This document shows, piece by piece, positions 42,863 to 52,142 of a stretch of DNA of 64,000 nucleotides (the stretch's first letter is position 1; each line of letters starts with the position of its first letter). The notes below the pieces were generated by a model. It was not told where the DNA came from and searched no databases. It saw only the letters and a program-made list of their open reading frames with translations. The translations under genes and the position numbers were made by a program. Source of the DNA: Nitrospinaceae bacterium. Lineage in GTDB: Bacteria > Nitrospinota > Nitrospinia > Nitrospinales > Nitrospinaceae. The stretch spans positions 1 through 64,000 of the forward strand of contig JAJDBF010000007.1 of the NCBI GenBank assembly GCA_029261535.1. The letters run 5' to 3'.

Positions 42863-44737
42863 ATGGACAACCAAAATAGAACCAAAGAAAGAGAGCTTTT
42901 TGAAAAATTAGCTAGCAAGTCCAAGTTGTTGCTAAAGAATTATCCTAGGCTATATTTTGTAAAACTTTTTTTGTTTATTACATTTGGTGCCGGGTATTTT
43001 TTTGGGGTTTTTTCCCTTCATTTAATTCTAATTTTAATTACTTTGCTCTGGGGATATGCGTGGGGCGTTTCTTCGACTTTATGGGTAATAATTTTTCTAT
43101 CCATTCTAGTACCATGTTTTATAAGCCTTCTTCGGGCTCTCCATATTACCTTTGATGACTCTCCTGGCTTACCAGTTTCCAATGAACAAATTCCCGAACT
43201 ATTTAAGGAAATAAATTCTATACAAAAAAAAATAGGGGCTTTCCAAATAAAAAAGTTGATCATCACTCAGGATTTCAATGCCTGTGTATATTACAACCTG
43301 GGGTTATTGGTATCCATCAAACCCAAGTTTACGCTTTCCCTTGGCCTCCCGCTTTTTGCTGCCCTTTCTCCAGAACAACTGAGGATGATAATTTCCCACG
43401 AATTAGGGCACCTTACTCAATTTCGGTCCAGATTGAATCTGACTACTACTTACGTTTCGCAAATTTTTAGCAAATTAAAAGATTCCTTGGAAAGCCAGGG
43501 GAAGTGGGCAAGGATAGTATTGGGGCTTTTTGTAAACTGGTACAGCTTTCGCTTCTTTGCTTTTATATTTCCTTTAGCTCATGAAAATGAAAGTAATGCA
43601 GATCGAGTAGCCTCAGAAATCACATCCGCAAAAATTGTTACAGAAACTTTGGTTCAAGCAGAAATTGAACCTATTTTAATCGAGGAGTATTATTGGGAAC
43701 CCTTATTTAAAAAGGCGGGCTTGCAAAAAGATATTATTATCAATCCCTATAGTGGCCTTAATGAATTCTTAAAGAAATATCCCTTTTCACAAGATCAAAA
43801 GTATAAATATTTTTTCAGATTCCTGAAACAGGAAAATAAGTTTTCTTCCCTACATCCCACCTTACACGAGCGAATAAAGCAGTTTTCAAAAACTATAAAG
43901 ATGGACTGGGGCGGGGAACCTAATGCTGGTGAATTTTTCATGAAATCTTACTATTCAGTTATTCTTTCAGAATTTGACAAACAATGGATAGAGGAATTTT
44001 CTTCTGACTGGAAAAACCAGTTTGAATACAGCCAGAACTCCTCCAAAAGGCTTCAAAACCTTCAGAATAAATATGACAAAAACTTGCAAAGTGATAATGA
44101 ATTATGGGAATTGGCTCAGTTGACTGAAGAAGTTAAATCCAAGGAAGACTCTATCCCTTATTACCTTCATTATCTTGAGATTAATAATGACGATCCTGAT
44201 GCGTCATTTGCACTTGGCCGGATTTATCTTTCAAAAAATGACCCAAAAGGGGTCTCTTTTTTGGAGACCACAATGAAACTGGATCGTTTTTTTACAGCTT
44301 CGTGTTGTCAATTATGCCATGGTTTTTTTCTAACTCAGGATAATAAAAAACTGGCGGAATATTATTTGATTCGACATGAAAATGCATTGGATGATATTGA
44401 AAATGCTGTAAATGAAAGAGAAAAAATACATCATAAAGATAAATTCATTTTGCCAATGATTTCAGAAAAACAAATGAGACAGCTCAAATCAATTGCAAAT
44501 GAAATCAGCGGAATTAAGTGTGCATGGGTTTGCAGAAAAAAAGTTAAAAACTTTCCTGAGGAAAAGTGTTACATAATACTCTATTCCACAAGACTACTAT
44601 CATTTGTAAACTTGGATAAAATAGAAGACCAATTGAGAGAGAAAGTTGGTTTTTTAGAAAACCTTCAAATTATTTATGAACCCTATGATCGAAAAATTTT
44701 CAAGAAGGCTATAAAAATTTCCGAAAAAATAAAATGA
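42863..44737 (+). CDS. M48 metallopeptidase with TPR-like region
   Basis: Membrane zinc protease. From ATG 42863 the 624-residue protein has two or three membrane helices in residues ~30-95 (FVKLFLFITFGAGYFFGVFS, then LILILITLLWGYAWGV and WVIIFLSILVPCFISLL). A zinc helix HELGH lies at 179-183 (MIISHELGHLTQF), and a third-ligand segment HENESNADRVASEI follows after the next hydrophobic stretch. From ~410 on, helical TPR-like repeats follow (EDSIPYYLHYLEINNDDPDA SFALGRIYL). The composition is far more AT-rich than neighbours, with many TTT/AAA codons, and no Shine-Dalgarno is visible. It therefore looks horizontally acquired. Substrate unknown. Confidence 0.87.
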   Translation: MDNQNRTKERELFEKLASKSKLLLKNYPRLYFVKLFLFITFGAGYFFGVFSLHLILILITLLWGYAWGVSSTLWVIIFLSILVPCFISLLRALHITFDDSPGLPVSNEQIPELFKEINSIQKKIGAFQIKKLIITQDFNACVYYNLGLLVSIKPKFTLSLGLPLFAALSPEQLRMIISHELGHLTQFRSRLNLTTTYVSQIFSKLKDSLESQGKWARIVLGLFVNWYSFRFFAFIFPLAHENESNADRVASEITSAKIVTETLVQAEIEPILIEEYYWEPLFKKAGLQKDIIINPYSGLNEFLKKYPFSQDQKYKYFFRFLKQENKFSSLHPTLHERIKQFSKTIKMDWGGEPNAGEFFMKSYYSVILSEFDKQWIEEFSSDWKNQFEYSQNSSKRLQNLQNKYDKNLQSDNELWELAQLTEEVKSKEDSIPYYLHYLEINNDDPDASFALGRIYLSKNDPKGVSFLETTMKLDRFFTASCCQLCHGFFLTQDNKKLAEYYLIRHENALDDIENAVNEREKIHHKDKFILPMISEKQMRQLKSIANEISGIKCAWVCRKKVKNFPEEKCYIILYSTRLLSFVNLDKIEDQLREKVGFLENLQIIYEPYDRKIFKKAIKISEKIK

Positions 44738-44832
44738 AAGCAGCTACCGAATGAAAAAAATTTGACAATAATCTATAGTAATATCAAAGGAAGAGGAGGA
44801 AGGGTTTGCCCATTAGCTCCACCGCAAGGTGG

Positions 44833-46044
44833 TTATTTCCCCTGAAGATTGCCGCTGAGGCTGTGGGGTTCGCCTGCTCTTATAATCCCAACGGTCACGG
44901 CAGAGCCGGGGGATTTTGCCCGGAGCAGATCGCGCAGGTCATCGATATTAGCGACCGTGCTCCCATCGAGGTCAACGATCCTGTCTTCCTTTTGCAAGCC
45001 GAGCCGTTCGCCGTTGGAGCCTGGCATGACCGACGTGATCCACAATCCGGCATCGTCTTTTTCCTGTAACATCACGCCCAGCTTGATGCCGTTATCCGGC
45101 TCAACACTATAGGGCACGGCCCATGCAAAATCGGCACTGTAGAGCGGGATGGACACCGGGTCGACATTCATCTCGCGGTCCTTCAATGCCTCCGGCGTTT
45201 TGGTGATATGCGGTAGCACAATCGAATAGGCGTGCGGCACTCTGCGGAAGGCACGCTTGGGGATGCCGTATCCATACTGCACATGAAACCCACCGGCAAG
45301 AACGACCAGCTTCCAGTCCGCGTACTTTGGATCGGCAAGAAATTCCGCCACCGTTTGCGCCATCGACTCCTCCCACAAGGTCAGCATCTGATACGGTTTC
45401 AAAACTTCCGGCGCGTGATCCTTGTTGGCCCCGAACAGCGACATCGAGTAGGCACTGTGATACGGATCTTTCAGATCGATCACCGGCAAGCCGGGCGCAG
45501 ACGGTCCGCCATCGCGCAGGATTTGCTCGGTTACCAGCGAAGACTTCAAGCCAATCAGCGGCATGCTGTTGGTCTTCATAAAATCGGTGATCGGCAGGTA
45601 CAGGCGATAGCCACCTCCCCAGTTCTGACGAAACAGCTTGTTAAAATCTTTTTTTGAAAGCTGCCCCCTCTGCCACAAGTTAAGAGACGGTTGGGCCGAA
45701 CGACGAAACATTTCCATGCCGACCGCTACCTTGCCAGGAAATCGATGGGAAAGCCCCTCAAGGATTTCGAGCTGAACCCGGTGCGCTTCGATATTATCGT
45801 GGGTTTCGCCGATATAAATCACGCGAGCCGCTGAAATGGTATCGAGCATTTGCTCTTTGGAAACGGTCACACCGGTGGGCAGGTGCAGAATCTGGTTGTC
45901 CTTTAATTCCGACAGGTTACGGTAGGGCGATCCGCCGTTAGGGACGGCGTAATCTTCTGCTATGGCAAGGCTGGTGAGCCCCGTCAACAGGCCCGGCAGG
46001 CAAAACAGACCAAATAAGATTATTGGCGCGAAAAGACGGTTCAT
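44833..46044 (-). CDS. ChaN/DUF399-family protein with C-terminal PDZ
   Basis: ChaN-type proteins are heme-binding lipoproteins or related enzymes with the TIKI/EreA-like fold. From ATG 46044 the 403-residue protein has a signal peptide (RLFAPIILFGLFCLPGLLTG). The DUF399 domain has VIYIGETHDNIEAHRVQLEI, GKVAVGMEMFRRSAQPSLNL, KKDFNKLFRQNWGGGYRLY and VVLAGGFHVQYGYGIPKR. Residues ~310-400 form a PDZ domain (ITSVMPGSNGERLGLQKEDR IVDLDGSTV). The signal lacks a clear lipobox Cys. A longer start at 46101 is possible; no ribosome site decides. Located in the periplasm. Confidence 0.85.
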   Translation of the reverse strand: MNRLFAPIILFGLFCLPGLLTGLTSLAIAEDYAVPNGGSPYRNLSELKDNQILHLPTGVTVSKEQMLDTISAARVIYIGETHDNIEAHRVQLEILEGLSHRFPGKVAVGMEMFRRSAQPSLNLWQRGQLSKKDFNKLFRQNWGGGYRLYLPITDFMKTNSMPLIGLKSSLVTEQILRDGGPSAPGLPVIDLKDPYHSAYSMSLFGANKDHAPEVLKPYQMLTLWEESMAQTVAEFLADPKYADWKLVVLAGGFHVQYGYGIPKRAFRRVPHAYSIVLPHITKTPEALKDREMNVDPVSIPLYSADFAWAVPYSVEPDNGIKLGVMLQEKDDAGLWITSVMPGSNGERLGLQKEDRIVDLDGSTVANIDDLRDLLRAKSPGSAVTVGIIRAGEPHSLSGNLQGK

Positions 46045-46224
46045 AGACCACCGGAGGCTTGGCATATTGACATTGTTCATACGATGAAAGATAATACCCA
46101 ATTCGATTTTCGATCACAGTGTGTCCGAAAAGACACCTGCCGGGCGAAGCGGGAAGCGGTTACCCTTACAATCAGCTTCCCACATTAACGTCCGCTATTC
46201 CATAATAAAGGAGGTTGTTGCTTT

Positions 46225-46425
46225 TTGCTGGAAGTCACCGTTCATCAAAATCAGGTCGATAAAGCGTTGAAGGCGCTCAAGCGTCAGATGACGAAAGAAG
46301 GATTGCTCAAGGAATTAAAACGTCGACGTTTTTACGAAAAACCTTCCGTTAAGAAAAAACGTAAGCAGAAGGAAGCCAAGAAAAAACGTAAGTCCGCCAT
46401 GCGGCGTGGAGGCGGCGGAATGTAA
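46225..46425 (+). CDS. rpsU: 30S ribosomal protein S21
   Basis: S21 (66 residues): LEVTVHQNQVDKALKALKRQ then KEGLLKELKRRRFYEKPSVK and a basic tail KKKRKQKEAKKKRKSAMRR. The start is a TTG at 46225, about 10 bp after AGGAGG; no ATG is in reach, which is unusual for a ribosomal protein and could limit its level. The gene ends in GGAATGTAA and is followed by three tandem repeats that carry further in-frame stops, and then by a terminator. Confidence 0.9.
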   Translation: MLEVTVHQNQVDKALKALKRQMTKEGLLKELKRRRFYEKPSVKKKRKQKEAKKKRKSAMRRGGGGM

Positions 46426-46461
46426 GGAAAGTTGTAAGGGAAATTGTAAGGGAAATTGTAA
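46426..46461 (+). repeat. Three 12-bp repeats with in-frame stops after rpsU
   Basis: GGAAAGTTGTAA and two copies of GGGAAATTGTAA follow the rpsU stop without a gap. Being 12 bp long, each copy puts another TAA in the rpsU frame. In the +1 frame they read as a Cys/Lys-rich CKESCKGNCKGNCKK. Confidence 0.7.
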
Positions 46462-46477
46462 GAAAAGAAAATTCAAA

Positions 46478-46513
46478 AATGGTCGGGGCGTTTGGCTCCG
46501 GCCATTTTTTTTT
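46478..46513 (+). terminator. Terminator of rpsU
   Basis: AATGGTCGGGG (46478-46488) pairs with CTCCGGCCATT (46495-46505), allowing G-U pairs, and is followed by eight or nine T. Confidence 0.8.
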
Positions 46514-46700
46514 GGGAGTTTTTCACCTGGAACCTGTCCTGATTTTGTCGAAGGAACGTGTGAAGCCAGCCTTTATTATCAAGGCCGCACTTCGACAGGG
46601 TAAGGACAGGTGCTCCTGTTCAAGGACCGCTATTCGCGTTCTTGAATGTGACCATTTGGAATGCCGCACATCGGGAGTTTTTCAACAACCTGCTAGAGGC
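46514..46700. repeat. Fold-back E repeat and D palindrome
   Basis: CCTGTCCTGATTTTGTCGAAG (from 46536) and CTTCGACAGGG...AAGGACAGG (to ~46610) form an inverted pair of unit E around ~35 bp. A D palindrome follows at 46619-46646. There is no gene. The stretch lies between the convergent rpsU and rlmB. Confidence 0.7.
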
Positions 46701-46704
46701 CCTG

Positions 46705-47451
46705 TTAAATCCGCTTGCCGCAGGCTGTGTAAAAAACAATCGCCGCCGCCGCCGAGGCGTTCAGCGATTCCACCTGCCCCTGCATGGGAATGTTCACCAG
46801 CGCGTCGCAGGTTTTCCTCAGCAGAGGGCGGATGCCTTTTTCCTCGCCGCCCAAAACCAGAGCCAGCGGAAAATTAAAATCAAACACGCCGCAATCGGTG
46901 GCACCCTCCGGATCAAGCCCGACCACCCAGTAGCCGTTTTCCTTCAGCTCTTCAGCGGCACGCACCAGGTTGGTGACGGTGGCCACCGGTAAAACTTCCA
47001 GAGCACCGGAGGCGCATTTGGCAGTTGTCGCATTGAGGGGAGCCGCACGACGGTTGGGAATGATCGCCCCTTGCAAACCCAGCACCTCTGCCGAGCGAAG
47101 GACCGCCCCCAGGTTTTGCGGGTCCTGAATTTCGTCAAGAATCACCACAATGGGATTGGGATGGGCCGAGGTCAGTGCCAATAATTCTTCCAGGTTCTGG
47201 GATCGGCGGATCGAAAAATAGCCCACCAGATTCTGGCTGTTCTTGTCCTTATACCGCTTTTGGAAAACCGCAGGAGACAGGGTATCGACTTGAATTCCCT
47301 TTTTCCGAGCCAGGTCCAGAATCGGGCGCAATCGATTGCCAGGCCCCCCGGAGGCCACCACAAGTTTTTCGCAAGCGCGGTCACCGGATTCCAGAGCTTT
47401 GCGGACAGCGTGCAGTCCGACGATTATTTCAGTATTGGAGGAAACAGTCAT
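46705..47451 (-). CDS. rlmB: 23S rRNA 2'-O-methyltransferase RlmB (SpoU/TrmH)
   Basis: SPOUT-class enzyme that methylates the ribose of G2251 in 23S rRNA. The 248-residue protein has the N-terminal substrate-binding domain (IIVGLHAVRKALESGDRACE). The knotted catalytic domain shows motif 1 VILDEIQDPQNLGAVLRSAE, motif 2 PLALVLGGEEKGIRPLLRKT and motif 3 IPMQGQVESLNASAAAAIVF. These fit RlmB/TrmH. The start ATG 47451 has a poor ribosome site. Confidence 0.93.
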   Translation of the reverse strand: MTVSSNTEIIVGLHAVRKALESGDRACEKLVVASGGPGNRLRPILDLARKKGIQVDTLSPAVFQKRYKDKNSQNLVGYFSIRRSQNLEELLALTSAHPNPIVVILDEIQDPQNLGAVLRSAEVLGLQGAIIPNRRAAPLNATTAKCASGALEVLPVATVTNLVRAAEELKENGYWVVGLDPEGATDCGVFDFNFPLALVLGGEEKGIRPLLRKTCDALVNIPMQGQVESLNASAAAAIVFYTACGKRI

Positions 47452-47579
47452 TTTATTGTCATGTGAAAAGGGAGGTCAGCCCAGAATTCAGAATCCTCGA
47501 AAGCATGTTACCCGCGAGGTGGTGATTGAAAATTGTCTGCCATCATTTTATACTAATAGAGGTCATCAAAAATTGCTTT

Positions 47580-47860
47580 TAGCCATGAGCACCCTTCGTT
47601 AAAAAGGATTTTTTGTTAGTCGACCGAAAGGTCCGCCGTCCGCGGAGGACCACCTTGCGGTGGGGCAAAAAGGCTAACCCCTTCTGAGCAGAACTATTTC
47701 CTGAGCGCATCGCGACATGTTCAAGAATCGCTAGCCGCGTTCTTGAATGTTCGCCGTCCGCGGAGGACCCGTTAGTAATCTGCCCGACCCCTGCCGTCAA
47801 GCATCCAGATTTACCTTCACTGTTCCGGTTCAGGGTCGGGTCTTCCACAAACCTAGCAGA
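47580..47860. repeat. Repeats B, D, F upstream of the AsmA gene
   Basis: GACCGAAAGGTCCGCCG (~47627), CCACCTTGCGGTGG (47648-47661), a D palindrome (47720-47746) and a GTCCGCGGAGGACC hairpin (~47757) followed by CGTTAG. No gene is visible. Confidence 0.7.
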
Positions 47861-47907
47861 ATTTTGTCCTTAAGTTTAAAAAAACTTTCGGATCTTCCAT
47901 CGGTTCC

Positions 47908-50900
47908 GTGCCCCTAATCACCCGCAAACATTTTTATACTGTCTTTTTTGGAATGATCAGCATCGTTGTTCTGGCGGTGGGTCTGATCTATTGGCAGTTT
48001 CGCGACCTGGAGAATCTGAAGTTTCTGGTAGTGGAGCAGTTACAGGAACTCACCAAACGTCAGGTGAGTGTTCAAGCGATCAGCCTGGATTTCTCGGAAG
48101 GGATCGGGCTGAAACTGCATCAACTGGCCTTAAGCAACCCGGAAAAATCCGCTGAAGTGTTCACCGCAAATGAAGCCGGGGTGACCATGGGCCTTTGGTC
48201 CCTTTTTAAACAGGACGCACAAATTCAAAAAGTCATCCTGCATGGAGCCAAACTGAAAGTCACACGGCAGGGGCGACGCAGTTGGGCGGTGGAAGGACTG
48301 GGGGATTTCAATACCGAAAGTATTGGCACGAACGAGCAATTGGAAGAAAACTGGAAACGGGTGCGCCGGGTGGATTTTAAAAACACCACTCTGATTTTTG
48401 TCGACCCCTGGATGGACACCAAATCGCCGATCCGGCTGGTGGCAGAAAATGTCAATGCCTCGCTGTCCAAACCCCTGCTCGAAACAGCACTCCTGTTTTC
48501 GCTCGAAGGAAACCTGACCGGCCCCCATAACCGGATGGCCCCTTTCAGAATAAACGGTCGCTGGAAACACTCAGAAGACCTCCCAGGTACGCCGGAATTG
48601 CAAGGCAGTCTGCAACTGGTCGGGGGGCATCTTCCCCTGTTTACCCAATACCTCCACAAGGTATTTGCCATCGTTCCTACAGAAAAATCGATCTCAACGG
48701 ATTCCGAATTTTCCTGGAACCCCGGAAAGCGCGTGAACTACAGCGGAAAAATTTATCTCTCTCAATCCCACCCGACCAGGCAGGAAAAAGAATTTCATTT
48801 TCCAAAATCACCGGAGAGCGTCCTTGATTTTAATGTGACCGTCAAACCGGATGACGTGCAATTCCATCGCCTGGATTATCACGCCGGGGCTTTCGATTTT
48901 AAAGTCAGGGGAGCGTACACAGGACATTCAAAGAAAAACCCAACAGTTCATCTGAAGATGACGAGCAGTCCTTTTGCGGTCGACGGCACCGAAAAACTCC
49001 TGCCGTTTAAACTGTTCTTCCCAAAAACACACACGGCGTTTAAGAAACGATTTGAAAGCGGGTCGCTCGAAATTCGTTCGTTTAATTTTAACGGAACCCT
49101 CAATCAGTTGAATCACCTTGCCCGTCCGGAAAACCTGAAGCGGCTCAACGCGGAATTGATTTTACGCGAGATAGACTTTGGCGTCGACCTTCTGCAATTA
49201 AAACAGGTGACCGGTGGCCTCAAGTTCATGTCGGGAAAAAACGAGATCAACATCAACCAGGCGCAATATCAGGATTTTTTGATCTCCGGGTTGTCCGGCA
49301 AGGTTTCCGCCGTGATGGATGATCCGGTGGTGAGCTGGACCGTCGATGGGCAGTTCAAGCTTAAAGAATTGAAAGGAATCCTGCGCAAAGTGATGGACAC
49401 GCGGTCGTTTGAAAAACAGCTTGGATTTTTCAAGGACTTGAAAGGAGAAGGCAGTGTGCACCTGCATTTACGGGGGCCTCTGAAAGAACCAAACCAAATG
49501 GAAATTGAAGGGGCCATGATGCTGGAGAACGCGTCTTTTAAACAGACGGGGCTGACCAAGCCGTTTGAAAACATCAAGGGGAGAATTCGTTTCACCAACC
49601 GACCGGAAAACCCGGTGGTGGAGACGAGCGATGGTGCCCCACCCTGGGAAGTGAAGCTGGAAGGCTTTTCCGGCAACCTCGGACAGCACAAGATTACCGA
49701 ACTTGCCGGAGAAACCACCCTGGAAAAGGGAAGCCCGGTGCGTCGCGTTTATGGAAAAATAAAACTGGGGTTGCTCGAAGCCGCAGACCTGGCCTCCGGT
49801 ACCCTGCTCGGTCGATTTAAGTCGGTGCTGGAAAATGTCAGTTTTTCCGGAGGCGAGGTGCTGGTTGATTTTCGAGGTCAGGGTGACGAGTTCAGCCTGG
49901 AATCTTCCGGGCCGTTGGGGGTGGTCGCGTTAAAAAAAGTCACCCTGCAACACAAGGCAGGCTTCCGGCCTCTGATCGATGTCTCTGGAGTTTTATTTTT
50001 TGACAAGAACAAGATTCGTGTGGAAACCCATGAGGCTTGGTATGGAGATTCGCCGGTAAAAATCAAAGGTCAATACCTGTTCATGGATTCCAAAAACCCA
50101 GAACTCGTCTTGCGTGCCAGTTCCTCGGAATTTAGACATTCCGATTTTGCTGACATCCCGTTTCTTGAAACGCTCAAATATGATGGCTTCGCTAAACTGG
50201 AATTCATCTGGCAGAGCAATCGGCAATACAAAAAATTTGAAAACCATGTGGACCTTTCGCAGGTTGAATACCGTTATGGCGACTGGCTGATCAAGCCCAA
50301 GGGCGTACCCAATAATATCACCGTGATCGGTCGCGTTTTACCCGGCGGAGGATTGAACCTGAAGGAAATGACGTTTGAACTCGAAGACAATAAGGTGACC
50401 GGTCATGCGCGCATCGAGGATCCTTCCAATCCACAATTTTCAGCGCATCTGGTAGCGAAAGATTTTAAAACTTTCCCGGTAGCCTCTTACATTCCAGCCC
50501 TGAAAACCAACCTCGGCGGCATTGTTCAAATGAGCCTGGACGGGCAAGGAAATGTACGGCGGTTGGAGGATGCGATGTTCAAAGGGACGGCCCATCTCTC
50601 GCAACTCGAATTCAAGCCTGATGGGTTTATGAAATCATTTACGGTTGATGGCGATGTGAAATGGACAGGGCTCAATGTCGAAATTAAAAAGGGCCGTCTC
50701 GAATCGGATAAAACCCGGACCGAGTTTGACGGGCGTTACTATGCCGGGCCCGCACCTCAACTAGAGCTGAAACTACGCGGTGACGGGGTTTACCTGGGCG
50801 AGTTGTTGCCCGAACCCGGCACCCAGGAGGAATTGGAACAACCGGGCTGGTGGCGCACTTCGAAATTATTGAGCAAAGGTTCGGGGTCGGTGGATATTGA

Positions 50901-51735
50901 ACTGGATCGTTTTAATTTCAAGAAGTGGACCTTGAAGCGGCTCAAGGGAAACATGGCCTTCAAGGGAAAAAAGTTTGACTTCAAAAATTTGAGCGTTGGT
51001 CGGAAAAACAGCGACCGCATTGAGGCGCAGGGAATCATTTCACTCAAAGATCCAAAACGAATCGGGTTTGATGGACTGGTGCTGGCGCGAAATATCAGGG
51101 CGGAAGGGTTTCTCGGCATCTTCGGACCGATTTTTGATGACAGTCTGGACGGCCAGCTCAACTGGTTCAAAGCTAAACTGAATAGCAAAGGCAAAAATTT
51201 GAAAGAATTGTTTCGCCATTTGAACGGTGACATTGCCTTCGATATTTCCAATGGCGAACTGCAAACCTACCGTTTGCGTAACGGGCTGAACAAGTTGTTC
51301 GGATTTTCGGGGAAAATCAAACCAAAGGAGTTGAAAATACCGCCAACCCCTTACGTCGACATCTTCGGCAGTTTTGAATCCAAGGTGGGCATGGCGCGGA
51401 CGGAAAATTTTATGTTTGAAGAACCGGACCAGCGCATGTCCATGGTGGGTGATTTTGATATGGGCCGATTTCACATGGACACGGTGGTTGGGGTTGCCCC
51501 CTTGCGCGAGTTGGATCGGTTCCTCACCAAGATTCCGTTAGTGGGAAAAATCCTCACCGCTGGCGATGAGGAAAGTCTGTTTAAAAATTACTATACCGTC
51601 AAGGGAGGCTTCGATAATCCCAAGGTCGACTCTATCCCCTTCACCTCCCTTGGCAAAAAAGTGGTCGGTATTTTCCAGGGCATCCTGCAATCCCCCACCG
51701 ACCTCATCCCCGATTCCCCCACCACAACAGAGTGA
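47908..51735 (+). CDS. AsmA-family (YhdP/TamB-like) envelope protein
   Basis: AsmA-like proteins are long beta-groove bridges thought to carry phospholipids between inner and outer membranes. The 1275-residue product has an N-terminal membrane anchor (FYTVFFGMISIVVLAVGLIY) and then the AsmA N-terminal domain (VEQLQELTKRQVSVQAISLD, KVILHGAKLKVTRQGRRSWA). A long beta-rich body of repeated strands follows, and then a conserved AsmA_2/DUF3971-type C-terminal part (GDIAFDISNGELQTYRLRNG, DFDMGRFHMDTVVGVAPLRE, GGFDNPKVDSIPF). Start GTG 47908. It ends at residue ~1275 with no C-terminal anchor. It stands alone. Confidence 0.85.
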   Translation: MPLITRKHFYTVFFGMISIVVLAVGLIYWQFRDLENLKFLVVEQLQELTKRQVSVQAISLDFSEGIGLKLHQLALSNPEKSAEVFTANEAGVTMGLWSLFKQDAQIQKVILHGAKLKVTRQGRRSWAVEGLGDFNTESIGTNEQLEENWKRVRRVDFKNTTLIFVDPWMDTKSPIRLVAENVNASLSKPLLETALLFSLEGNLTGPHNRMAPFRINGRWKHSEDLPGTPELQGSLQLVGGHLPLFTQYLHKVFAIVPTEKSISTDSEFSWNPGKRVNYSGKIYLSQSHPTRQEKEFHFPKSPESVLDFNVTVKPDDVQFHRLDYHAGAFDFKVRGAYTGHSKKNPTVHLKMTSSPFAVDGTEKLLPFKLFFPKTHTAFKKRFESGSLEIRSFNFNGTLNQLNHLARPENLKRLNAELILREIDFGVDLLQLKQVTGGLKFMSGKNEININQAQYQDFLISGLSGKVSAVMDDPVVSWTVDGQFKLKELKGILRKVMDTRSFEKQLGFFKDLKGEGSVHLHLRGPLKEPNQMEIEGAMMLENASFKQTGLTKPFENIKGRIRFTNRPENPVVETSDGAPPWEVKLEGFSGNLGQHKITELAGETTLEKGSPVRRVYGKIKLGLLEAADLASGTLLGRFKSVLENVSFSGGEVLVDFRGQGDEFSLESSGPLGVVALKKVTLQHKAGFRPLIDVSGVLFFDKNKIRVETHEAWYGDSPVKIKGQYLFMDSKNPELVLRASSSEFRHSDFADIPFLETLKYDGFAKLEFIWQSNRQYKKFENHVDLSQVEYRYGDWLIKPKGVPNNITVIGRVLPGGGLNLKEMTFELEDNKVTGHARIEDPSNPQFSAHLVAKDFKTFPVASYIPALKTNLGGIVQMSLDGQGNVRRLEDAMFKGTAHLSQLEFKPDGFMKSFTVDGDVKWTGLNVEIKKGRLESDKTRTEFDGRYYAGPAPQLELKLRGDGVYLGELLPEPGTQEELEQPGWWRTSKLLSKGSGSVDIELDRFNFKKWTLKRLKGNMAFKGKKFDFKNLSVGRKNSDRIEAQGIISLKDPKRIGFDGLVLARNIRAEGFLGIFGPIFDDSLDGQLNWFKAKLNSKGKNLKELFRHLNGDIAFDISNGELQTYRLRNGLNKLFGFSGKIKPKELKIPPTPYVDIFGSFESKVGMARTENFMFEEPDQRMSMVGDFDMGRFHMDTVVGVAPLRELDRFLTKIPLVGKILTAGDEESLFKNYYTVKGGFDNPKVDSIPFTSLGKKVVGIFQGILQSPTDLIPDSPTTTE

Positions 51736-51775
51736 TCCTTCGTTTACCTTTTTCCGATCACTTAAATGGCTTAAA

Positions 51776-52108
51776 TTAAACTGAACCAGCAAACTTGATA
51801 CTCTTTTTGATGAGGGCCTTCATCGAACTTTTATCGACCAAAAGAGTTTCGGGAATGACCGCATAATCTTTTTTGATATGCCCCTTGGGAAAATACTGCA
51901 AAGGCTTTCCACCAGCCTTTAAAATTTCTTCCCTATCAGCCGAGGGTAGTTTAAGAGAAAATCCGAATTTTCCGCAGGTACAAAATATTCGTTCGTCTAC
52001 ATATCCGGCTACCGCTCCGCTATTCTTGAATTCAAGCGTATGCCGACTCGCGAGATTCGGATAAGACTGCGCCAAAATATTTTGCAATTGATCCTTGTAG
52101 TCGCTCAT
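51776..52108 (-). CDS. TfoX N-terminal-domain protein
   Basis: The 110-residue protein fits the TfoX/Sxy N-terminal fold: ERIFCTCGKFGFSLKLPSAD, REEILKAGGKPLQYFPKGHI and KKDYAVIPETLLVDKSSMKA. There is no TfoX C-terminal domain, so it is not a proven competence regulator. The start is ATG 52108 (a TTG precedes it). It lies 34 bp after oadG on the same strand and may be read through from the oad operon. Confidence 0.82.
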   Translation of the reverse strand: MSDYKDQLQNILAQSYPNLASRHTLEFKNSGAVAGYVDERIFCTCGKFGFSLKLPSADREEILKAGGKPLQYFPKGHIKKDYAVIPETLLVDKSSMKALIKKSIKFAGSV

Positions 52109-52142
52109 CAAATATTAGCCCGTGGCCCTTTTAGGCGAGGAG

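Noticed and set aside
46406-46603. Cys-rich frame overlapping the rpsU 3' end
   Set aside because: It runs into the rpsU terminator and repeats; kept only as a side note.
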